A stretch of 64,000 nt of DNA, taken from the NCBI RefSeq assembly GCF_003813865.1, contig NZ_RMVG01000011.1, forward strand, positions 1 to 64,000, in the 5' to 3' direction. This stretch comes from Candidatus Pantoea deserta (GTDB taxonomy: Bacteria > Pseudomonadota > Gammaproteobacteria > Enterobacterales > Enterobacteriaceae). Shown in pieces: positions 18,004 to 30,000 of this stretch. Every line of letters begins with the position of its first letter. The stretch's first letter is position 1. Under the pieces are notes generated by a model that was not told the DNA's origin, made no database searches, and saw only the letters and a program-made list of their open reading frames with translations. The position numbers and the translations under genes were made by a program.

Positions 18004-21000
18004 ATGAATAATATCTCAGTAACGCCTAAAGGCGGCACAATCGCCTCGCAGCTGAGTGGCAGCGACGTCAATCTAACCGCTCCGAGTCTGGTTAAGCTCA
18101 ATCTTAACCGGTCTGACATCAAATCTTTTGCGCGCAACGGTAACGACCTGGTTGTCACAACGAAATCTGGGGAAACAGTTGTTATTCATAATTTTTATAG
18201 CCCGGCAGGCGAAAGCGATCTGGTATTGCAGGATGACCAGGGCGCGCTGTGGTGGGTAGAAGATCCAGGCCAGCAGGGCTTCCAGTTTGTTTCCATCGAC
18301 AGCACAGAAGGGCTGCTGGCGGACAATATTACTAATGATGGCGCGATTGCCGCCTACGGTTTCGGCGGCGCGGCGCTGGCGGGTATTGCCGCGATGTTTG
18401 CCGGTGGCGGCGGCGGCGGCGGCAATTCCTCTGAGGCCGCGCCGGCTCCCGGCGATGGCGGCACAGGCGATGGCGGCACAGGCGGCGGCGATACAGGCGG
18501 GGGCGATACAGGCGGTGGCGATACCGGCGGCGGCGATACTGGCGGCGGCGATACCGGCGGCGGCGATACCGGCGGGGGCGATACCGGCGGCGGCGATACT
18601 ACCGCCCCCGGCCCGGTTACTGATTTGCTTATCAGCGACAATGTCGGCAGCGTTCAGGGATCCATCGGCGCAGGTAGCATCACGGATGACAATACGCCAG
18701 TCCTGAGCGGAACGGCCGAGGCAGGCGCGGTCATCAGCGTTTATGACGGCAGCACGCTGCTGGGAACGGTAACGGTCAACGCAGACGGCAGCTGGAGCTT
18801 TACCTCCCCCACGCTGGCGGACGGCCAGCATAGCCTGACGGTTACGGTAACCGATGCCGCGGGCAACGTCAGTAGCGCCACTAGTCCGGTTAATTTCACC
18901 GTTGATACCCTCGCGCCTGAATCCATTGCCGATCTGACGGCAACCAGCAACAACGGCACCCTCGTGACGCCCATCGGGCAGGACAGCGTAACCAGCGATA
19001 ATACGCCAACGCTTCAGGGAACCGCCGAAGCCGGCAGCACAGTTACCGTTCGCGATGGCGATACCGTGCTGGGCACGGTGACCGCGGGCAGCGATGGCCG
19101 CTGGACCTTTACCAGCCCGGCGCTGGAAGAGGGCAGCCATACGCTGAGCATTACCGCGACCGATGCGGCAGGCAATATCAGCCCGGCGACAACCCTCACC
19201 TTTACCGTTGATACCCTCGCGCCAGACATCGCCAGCGGATTGCAGCTGACGGATAACGTGGGCGACAGCCAGGGACCCTTGACTTCTGGCGGCTCGACCG
19301 ATGACAGCACGCCAGTACTGAGCGGCCTGGCGGAAGCGGGGACTCTGGTCCGCGTCTACGACGGCGATACGCTACTGGGTTCGGTCACGGCGGGCGCAGA
19401 CGGCGGCTGGAGCTTTACCACGCCGGCGCTGAGCAACGGCAGCCACAGCCTGACCGCTACCGTGACCGATGCGGCGGGCAACGTCAGCGCGGCAACCACG
19501 CCCATTGTCATTAACGTTGCGGCGGATCTGCCTCCGGCTACCAGCTCGCTGGAAATTACGGATGACAGCGGCAGCACCCTGGTATCGCTGACCAACGGCG
19601 CGGCGACTGCGGATAACACCCCGACGCTGAGCGGCGTCGCCGCCGCTAACGCGCTGGTCACCCTCTATAACGGCGATGCGGTGCTGGGCAGCGTCACTGC
19701 GGACGCCAGCGGTCAGTGGGCCTTTACGCCGCAAACGCTGGCGGACGGCACCTATGCTTTCCGCGCCACCAGTACCGACGCGGACGGCAACGTGAGCGAC
19801 ACGCCGACCATCACGGTGACTATTGATACGCTGCCGCCGGACGCCGCAGACAATCTGCAACTCAGCAACAACAGCGGTGAGACGGTGACGCCCGTTACGC
19901 CTGGCGGGGCGACCAGCGATAATACGCCGGTGCTGAGCGGCACGGCGGAACCGGGCAGCACCGTTACCCTCTTTGACGGCGCTACGCCGCTGGGTACGGC
20001 CACGGCAGGCAGTGACGGCAGCTGGAGCTTCACCACCCCGACGCTGACTGAGGGTAGCCACAGCCTGACCGCCACCGTGACCGATGCGGCAGGCAACGTC
20101 AGCGAGGCGGGCGCGCCGCTGCTCTTTACCGTCGATACGCTGCCGCCTGCGGCTGCCAGCGGTCTGGTAGTGACAGACGATGCGGGCAGCAGCACCGGCC
20201 CCCTGACGTCAGGGGCGACGACCGATGACAGCACGCCGATCCTGAGCGGTCAGGCGGAGCCGGATTCGCTGGTCACTGTTTACGACGGCAGCACGGTCAT
20301 CGGCAGCGTCACCGTGGGCACTGACGGCAACTGGAGCTTCACCACGCCGCCGCTCAGCAACGGCAGCCACAGTCTGACGCTTACCGTCACCGATGCGGCA
20401 GGCAATGTCAGCCCGGCGACCGATGCGTTTGAATTAACCGTGGCGGCCGATTTGCCGCCGGCGACCAGTTCGCTGGCGATTACCGACGACAGCGGTAGTC
20501 AGCTGGTAACCCTGGCCGACGGCGACAGCACCAGAGACACGACGCCCGTGCTGACCGGCCAGACCACGGCTGGCGCGCTGGTTATCCTGTACAACGGGGA
20601 TGAGGCGCTGGGCAGCGTCACCGCAGACGCCAGCGGCCAGTGGAGCTTTACGCCAGAGGCGCTGGCCGACGGCACCTATGCTTTCCACGCCACCAGCACC
20701 GACGCGGCGGGCAACGTCACCGACTCCGCTACGCTGAACATCACGGTAGATAGCGTAGCGCCAGAAAGCGCAACGGGCGTTCAGCTCAGCACTGACGCCA
20801 GCGGGTCGCCGGTGCCGATCACCTCCGGCTCCACCAGTGACGCCACGCCGGTACTGAGTGGCAGCGCCGAACCAGGCAGTATCATCACGGTTTCTGACGG
20901 CGCCACCATGCTGGGCAGCACTACGGCGGGCGACGACGGCGCGTGGAGCTTCACCACGCCGACGCTGGCTGAGGGCGCGCACAGCCTGACCGCCATCGTA

Positions 21001-24000
21001 ACCGATGCCGCAGGCAACGCCAGCGCAGCCTCCGCGCCCGTTAACTTCAGCGTCGATACCACGCCGCCAGCGGCGGCGGCTGATCTGCTGCTCAACGGCA
21101 ACAGCGGCGGCGTTTCCGTGCCGATCGGCGCGGGCGGCGCGACAAATGACGCCACGCCAGTGCTGAGCGGCAGCGCCGAACCGGGCAGCACCGTAACCGT
21201 CTCTGACGGCGACACCGTGCTTGGCAGCGTCACGGCCGCCGACGACGGCAGCTGGAGCTTTACCGTTCCGGCTCTTGACGAGGGCAGCCACAGCCTCACC
21301 ACCACCGTGACCGATACGGCAGGCAACACAGGACCGGCGTCAGCGGCCATCGACTTTACGCTGGATACCAGCGCGCCAGACGCCGCCAGCGGGCTGGTGG
21401 TCACCGATGACGTCGGCGACGACCAGGGAGCGCTGGCGTCGGGCGATACCACCGACGACAGCACGCCAACCCTGAGCGGTCAGGCGGAGGCGGGCAGTCT
21501 GATTAATGTCTACGATGGCGACACGCTACTGGGTTCCGTTACCGCCGATGCGCAAGGCGGCTGGAGCTTTACCACCCCGACCCTGAGTAACGGTAGCCAT
21601 AGCCTGACGGTCACCGTGACCGATACGGCAGGCAACAGCAGCGCGCCAACAGACGCCTTCGATCTGACCGTCGCGGCGGATCTGCCCCCTGCGACCAGTT
21701 CGCTGGAAATTAGCGACGACAGCGGCAGCACGGTAGTGCAGCTTGCCAGCGGCGCGACCACCCCGGATACCACGCCGGTGCTGAGCGGCCTGACAGCCGC
21801 GAACGCGCTGGTGACGCTCTATAACGGCGATCAGGTGCTGGGCAGCGTGACCGCAGACGCCAGCGGTCAGTGGACCTTCACGCCAGACGCGCTGGCGGAC
21901 GGGGTTTATGCCTTCCATGCCGTCAGCACGGATGAGGCGGGCAGCGCCACCGATTCCGACACGCTGACCATCACCATTGATTCCGTCGCGCCGGAAGCAG
22001 TCGGTAATCTGCAACTGAGCAGCGATGCAGGCGGCTCGACGGTGGCAGTCACTTCCGGGGCGACCAACGACAGCACGCCGGTGCTCAGCGGCAGCGCTGA
22101 ACCGGGCGCTGTTGTCACCGTCTCCGACGGCGCAACCGTGCTGGGCAGCGTCACCGCCGGCGCAGACGGCGCCTGGAGCTTTACGACGCCGACGCTGGCG
22201 GAGGGCGCGCATAGCCTGACCGCCACCGCGACCGATGCGGCAGGCAACGTCAGCGTGCCTTCTGCGCCTGTTACCTTTGATGTCGATACCACGCCGCCAG
22301 ACGTGGTCGCGGATCTGGTGCTGAGCGACAACCGCGGCATTCTGCTGCCGGTCGCCCCTGGCGGCACCACCAACGATACGTCGCCAATACTGAGCGGGAC
22401 GGCAGAAGCGGGCAGCACCGTAACCGTGGCTGACGGCGATACCGTACTGGGCAGCGTGACCGTCGGCAGTGACGGCAGCTGGAGCTTCATCACGCCAGCG
22501 CTGGGGGAAGGCGGCCACAGCCTGACCGCTACGGTCACTGACGCAGCAGGTAACACTGGCCCGGCGTCCGTCCCGCTGGACTTTAGCGTCGATACCGTCG
22601 CGCCTGACGCGCCCGGCGCGCTGGTTGTCAGCGACGACTTCGGCGCTGCGCAAGGCGCGCTGAACTCCGGCGATACCACGGACGACCGCACGCCGACGCT
22701 AAGCGGCCAGGCGGAGCCAGATGCGGTTATCAGCATCTATGACGGCGCTACGCTGCTGGGCAATGCCATCGCTGATGTTGCCGGCAACTGGAGCTTCACC
22801 ACGCCAGTGCTGAGCACCGGCGCTCACAGCCTGACGGCGACGGCGACCGACGCGGCGGGCAACAGCAGTCCGGCGACGACTCCCTTCGATCTGACGATTG
22901 AGGGCGGTCTGCCGCCTGCGACGGCGCCGCTGGAAGCCACCGTTGAAGCAGACAGTACGCTGACGCCGATCGTTGACGGCGCTACCACTAACAATGACAG
23001 CCCGATCCTGAGCGGCGTCGCCGATCCCAATAGCCTGGTGACGCTCTATGACGGTAACACGGTGTTGGGCAGCGTCACGGCGGATGCCGGCGGCCAGTGG
23101 TCCTTCAGGCTCTTTTCTCTCTCTAACGGGCTGCATGTGTTCCTCGCGGTGGCGAACAGCCCGAACGGCAGCACCACCAACGCCGGGCCGCTCACGGTTA
23201 CCGTGGATACCCTGGCGCCGGACGCGGCGGATAACCTGCAACTCAGCAATAACGAAGGCAGCGCCTCTCTGCCGGTCAGCGCGGGCGGCGCAACCAACGA
23301 TGCCTCCCCGGTCCTGAGCGGCACCGCTGAGCCAGGCAGTACGGTCACGGTTTCCGATGGCAATACGCTGCTTGGCACCGCCACGGTTAACAGCGACGGA
23401 AGCTGGAGCTTTACCTCGCCTACGCTGGCGGAAGGGGCGCACAGCCTGACCACCACCGTCACCGATGCGGCAGGCAATGTCAGCCCGTCCTCCGCGCCGG
23501 TAAACTTTACGGTCGATACCATCGCGCCAGCCGCCGCGACCGGGCTGGTCGTGAGCGATAACGCTGGCGACGTTCAAGGACCGCTGACGTCAGGCGCGAC
23601 CACCGATGACAATACGCCGACCCTGAGCGGTCAGGCGGAAGCGGGCAGCGTGGTCAGCGTCTATGACGGCGATGCGCTGCTGGGCACGGTCACGGCGGGT
23701 ACCGACGGAAGCTGGAGCCTGACCACCGGCGCGCTGAGCAACGGCGTTCATAGTCTGACGGTGACGGTGACCGACGCGGCGGGCAATATCAGCCCGGCGA
23801 CCCCGGCGGTGAATCTGAACGTGCAGGCCGACCTGCCGCCTGCGACCACGTCGCTGGAGGCGACCGACGACAGCGGCACCACCCTTGTGGCGCTGGCGGA
23901 CGGCTCCGCCACGCAGGATGCCACGCCGGTGCTGAGCGGCCTGGCCGCCGCCGGCTCGCTGGTGACGCTCTACAGCGGCGAAACGGCGCTAGGCAGCGTG

Positions 24001-27000
24001 ACGGCGGACGCTAACGGCCAGTGGACCTTTACCCCCGACACGCTGGCGGACGGCACCTATACCTTCCTCGCCACCTTTACCGATGCCGCGGGCAACGTCA
24101 CGGACTCCGCGCCGCTGACGCTGACCATCGACACCACGCCGCCGGAGGCGGCAACGGGCGTGACCCTGACAGATGCCAGCGGCGATCCGCTTATCAACGG
24201 CGTCACGACCAGCACCAGCGCGCCTGTGCTGAGCGGCAGCGCCGAGACGGGCAGCATCGTCACCGTTTCTGACGGCGGCGCTGTACTTGGCTCGACCACG
24301 GCGGCAGGCGACGGCAGCTGGAGCTTCACCACCCCGACGCTGACCGAGGGCGATCACAGCCTGACAACCACGGTCACCGATCCGGCGGGCAACAGCAGTC
24401 CGGCCAGCGACGCCATTGCGATTACCGTCGATACCTTACCGCCGGCCATCCCGGCTGATGTGTCGCTCAGCAGCAACGTGGGCGACACGCCGGTTCCTGT
24501 GGCGTCAGGCGACGCCATCAACGATACCACGCCGGTACTGAGCGGCAGCGCCGAACCGGGCAGCCTGGTCACCGTTTCCGACGGCGATACGCTGCTTGGC
24601 TCGGTAACGGTCGGCAGCGACGGCGGCTGGAGCTTTACCACACCGACGCTGGCGGAGGGCGATCATAGCCTGACCGCCGCCGTCACTGACGCAGCGGGCA
24701 ACAGCAGCGGGCCGTCTGCGCCGCTGCTGGTCACCGTTGATACCACGCCGCCGGTCGCGGCCGCCGATCTGCTGCTGAGCAACGATCAAAGCGGCACGCC
24801 GGTCGCCGTAACGGGCGGTATTACTAACGATCCCACGCCGGTGTTGAGCGGCAGCGCTGAGGCGGGCAGCCTGGTGACCGTTTCTGACGGCGATACGGTG
24901 CTTGGCTCGGTAACGGTCGGCAGCGACGGCGGCTGGAGCTTCACCACGCCTGCGCTGAGCGAAGGCGACCACAGCCTGACCGCCACCGTCACCGATACGG
25001 CGGGCAACAGCAGCCCGGCGACAGAAGCGGTGGCGATTACCATCAGCACCACGCCTCCGGTAGCGGCGGCTAATCTGCTGCTTACCAACGACCAGAGCGG
25101 CACGCCGGTGGTATCTGGCGGCGTGACCAACGATGCGACGCCGGTACTGAGCGGCACGGCGGCGGCGAGCAGCGCCATCTCGGTCTACGACGGCGACGCG
25201 CTGCTGGGCACCACGACCAGCGACGCGGAGGGTAACTGGAGCTTTACTTCCCCGGCGCTGGACGACGGCGGCCACAGCCTGACGGCGACCGTCACCGATG
25301 CCGCCGGTAACGTCAGCGCGCCGACGGAGCCAGTGAGTTTCACCCTCGACACGCTGCCGCCGGTCGCGGCTGCGGAGCTGGCGCTCAGCAACGATCAGAA
25401 CGGTACGGCGATCGCGGCAGGCGGCATCACCAACGACACCAGTCCGGCGTTGAGCGGCACGGCAGAGCCTGGCGGCATCGTAACCGTCTTTGACGGCGAC
25501 GCCGCGCTGGGTAGCGCCGCCGTCGATGCCGACGGCAACTGGCGTTTTACGCCAGAAACGCCGCTTGAGGCGGGAGCGCATAGCCTGACCGCCACCGTGA
25601 CCGATGCGGCGGGCAATACCGGGCCAGCCTCCGATGCCTTTACCTTTACGGTCGATCTCACGCCGCCCGCCGCTGCGGACAACCTGCAAATCAGCAATGA
25701 CGCCAGCGGTACGCCGGTGGCGATTGCCGCCGGCGGGGCAACCAATGACGCGACGCCGCTGCTAAGCGGCACCGCCGAAGCGGGCAGCACCATTACCGTT
25801 TCGGATGGCGATACGGTGCTGGGCAGCGCCACGGTGAACGGCGACGGCAGCTGGAGCTTCAGCGCGCCAGCCCTGAGCGAAGGCGAACACAGTCTGACGG
25901 TGGTGGTCACCAACCCGACGGGCAACAGCAGCGCGCCCTCTGAGCCGGTGACCTTTACCGTTGATACCACTGCGCCGACGACGGCGACCGCGCTACAGCT
26001 GAGCAGCGACGATAACGGCAATCAGATTGCCGCAGGCGGCGCCACCAACGACACCACGCCGGTGTTAAGCGGCAGCGCCGAAGCGGGCAGCCTCGTCACC
26101 CTGTCGGACGGGACCACCGTGCTGGGCAGCGTAACGGCAGGCAGCGACGGCAGCTGGAGCTTTACCTCGCCAGCGCTGGCCGAGGGCGCCCACAGCCTGA
26201 CCGCCACCGTGACCGATAGCGCGGGCAACAGCAGCGCGCCGTCTGAGCCGTTCGACTTTAACGTCGATCTCACTGCGCCAGTGCTGGCGGATAATTTACA
26301 GCTGAGCGACAGCACCGGCACTCTCCTGGTGCCGATTACCGATGGCGGCTTTACCCGCGACACTGCGCCGCAGCTGAACGGCACGGCAGAAGCCAACAGC
26401 ATTGTCACCATCTATGATGGCGATACCGCGCTGGGCAGCGTCGCCGCTGGCGCGGAAGGCAACTGGAGCTTTATCACGCCCGATCTGGCTAGCGGCGCGC
26501 ATAGCCTTAGCGTCGTGGTGACCGACCCGGCGGGCAACAGCAGCGGCAATACCCCGACCATCAGCTTTACCGTGGATACCGCTGCGCCTGCCGCCGCGGC
26601 CGATCTGCTGCTGACCAATGACGCCAGCGGCGCGGAAATCGGCGACGGCGACCTCACCAGCGACAACACCCCGGTGCTGAGCGGCACGGCAGAAGCGGGC
26701 AGCACCGTCACCGTCTATGACGGCGATACGCTGCTGGGCAGCGCCACCGCAGATGATGCGGGCGCATGGCGTTTTGTTTCGCCCGTTTTGAATGACGGCG
26801 CGCACAGCCTGAGCGTGACCGTTACCGATGCGGCGGGCAATATCAGCCCGGCCAGCGATGCGATTACCCTCAACGTCGATACCCTGCCGCCTGCCGCCAT
26901 TACCGGCCTGACGCTGGCGAACATTGCGGATGGCGGCCTGACCAGCATCAACACGCCGGTGGTCAGCGGCGTGGCCGAAGCGGGCACGCTCGTTACCATC

Positions 27001-30000
27001 GCTGACGGCGATACCGTGCTGGGTTCCGTGACGGCCGCCGACGATGGCAGCTGGAGCTTTACCGCTCCCGCGCTGGATGACGGCAGCCATACGCTGAGCG
27101 CGACCGCGACCGACGCGGCGGGCAATATCAGCGCGGCGGCTACGGTCAGCCTGGTGGTGGACGCCACTGCGCCAGCCGCAGCGAACGACGTCAGCCTCAG
27201 CAGCGACAACGGCGGCGCGGCGGCGACAATACTGGATGGCGATACCACCAGCGACAGCACGCCGCTGCTGAGCGGCACGGCGGAAGCGGGCGGCGTTGTT
27301 AGCGTTTATGACGGCGATACGCTGCTGGGCACCACCACGGTCGGCGCGAATGGTCAGTGGAGCTTTGCGGTCGCCACCCTGACCGACGCGCTTCACAGCC
27401 TGAGCGTGACGGTAACGGATGCGGCAGGTAATACCAGCGCCGCCTCAACGCCGATTGACTTTACCGTCGATACCGTTGCGCCGGATGCAACCGTTCTGAC
27501 GGTCAGCAACGATAGCGGCAGCGCCCTTATCAACGGCGCTACCACCAGCGATAACACGCTATTGCTCACCGGCACCGCTGAAGCCAACAGCCTGGTCACG
27601 ATCTATGACGGCAACCTGGCCATCGGCTCAATCGTCGCCAGCGACACCGGCGCATGGAGCCTGAGTACGCCAGCGCTGGCGGATGGCGGTCATGCGCTGA
27701 GCGCGACGGTCACCGATGAGATCGGTAACGTCAGCGCGCCTTCTGAGTTGTTTACCCTGGTGGTCGATGTCACCCCGCCGGAACCGGCTGGCGATCTGAC
27801 GCTGCAAACCAGCGGCGGCGCAACGCTGGCGGATGGGGCGATCACCAGCGATAACGCGCCGGCGATCAGCGGCACGGCAGAGGCGAACAGCATTGTGCGT
27901 CTCTATGACGGCGAGACACTGCTTGGCTCGGTGGCGGCCGATGCCGGCGGCAGCTGGAGCTTTACGCCCGCCGCGCTTGATGACGGCGTTCATGCGCTGA
28001 GCGTGACGGTAAGCGATGCAGCGGGCAACGTCAGCGCCAGCGCGTCGCTGGGATCGATTACCGTTGACACCCTGCCGCCGGACGCGGCGACCTTTGCTAT
28101 CTATGATACGGCTGGCGCTACGCCGGTGGTTATTGCCGACGGCGGCGACACCGACGATCAAACGCCGGTACTGCGCGGCAACGCCGAAGCGGGCGCCACG
28201 GTCAATGTCTACCAGGGCGATACGCTGCTCGGTACGGCCACGGTAAACGAAAACGGCATCTGGCGTTTCGAAACCGGCACCCTTGATGAAGGCACCTATG
28301 CCTTCACGGTTTCTGTCACCGACGCGGCGGGTAATACCAGCATCGAAGCCGAGCCGTACACCATCACTATCGATGTCACGCCGCCGCTGGCTATTAGCGA
28401 TCTGCTGGTGAATGACGATGCGGGCGCGACCACCGGCCCGCTGCTGAGCGGCGCGACTACCGACGACAACACGCCGACGCTGAGCGGAACGGCGGAGCTG
28501 GGCAGCATTGTCACCGTCTATGACGGCGCGACGCTGCTGGGCACGGCGGTAACCACGGCGGAGGGAACCTGGAGCTTTACGCCTGCGGCGCTGAGCAACG
28601 GACCACACAGCTTTACCCTGACCCAGACGGATGCGGCAGGCAACGTGGGTCCGGTCTCAGAGGCCTTCCTGCTTACCATCGCCAACGGGCTGCCGCCCAC
28701 CACCAGTACGCTCCAGCTCACGGATGACAACGGCAGTACGCTGGTGGCGCTGACCAACGGCTCGACCACCAACGACGACACGCCCGTACTGAGCGGCGTG
28801 GCGACGGAAGGCGACGTCATCTCCATTTATGACGGCGATACCGTGCTGGGGCAGGTTACGGTGGGCGCGAACGGCATATGGAGCTTTACGCCTGAGGCGC
28901 TGGCGGAAGGGGCGCACGCCCTCTACATCACCACCCTGGATGCGCAAGGCAATCCGGGGGAAACCTCCGACACCATTAACATCACTGTGGACGTCACTGT
29001 TCCGGCCACGGTTGCCGATCTGCTGGTAAGCAATGACGCGGCCGCAACCCCGACAGGCATCGCTAACGGCGGCACCACCAACGACAATACGCCGCTGCTC
29101 ACTGGCACCACGGAAGCGGGCGCGCTGGTCACCGTGTATGACGGCAACACAGTTATCGGTTCGGCGACGGCGAACGCGGAGGGCGGCTGGAGCTTTAACA
29201 CGCCGATTCTCACCAACGGCGCTCATGCGCTCAGCGTGACGGTGACGGACATCGCCGGTAACGTCAGCGAGCGCTCGGCGGCGCTCTCCTTTACCGTCGA
29301 TACCGTAGCGCCAGCCACGGCCACCGGTCTGGTGATCACCAACGACATTACCAGCACGGTGGTGCCGAACGGCGGTTCGACCAACGACAGCTCGCCACTC
29401 CTGAGCGGCAACGCCGAGGCGGGCAGCCTGGTTACCCTCTATGACGGTACGACGGCGCTGGGTTCCGTGACGGCAGGCAGCGAGGGAACATGGAGCTTTA
29501 CCTCTCCTGCGCTGGGTCAGGGCTTGCACAGCCTGTATGCCAGAGTGACGGATGTGGCGGGCAATACCAGCGTCGCCTCGGCGTCGGTGACGGTGACGGT
29601 GGATACCATCGCGCCGACGGCCGCGACGCTCAGCGCCAGCAACAACAACGGCGCGACGGCGACGCAGATCCTCAACAACGGTATCACCAACGACAGCACG
29701 CCGGCGCTGAACGGAACGGCAGAGGCGGGCGCGCGCGTCACCATTTCTGACGGCACTACCGTGCTGGGCAGCGTGACGGCGGGCAGCAACGGACAGTGGA
29801 GCTTTATCACGCCGACGCTGGCCGACGGCGCCCATACCTTGAGCGTGATCGCCACCGATGCGGCAGGCAACAGCAGCGCGCCGACGACGCTGACGCTGAC
29901 GGTGGCCACTACCGCGCCAGCGCCGGTCGCCGACCTGGCGGTCAGCGATAACGTCGGCGCGATTCAGGGGGCGCTGACCAGCGGAGCCTTTACTGACGAC

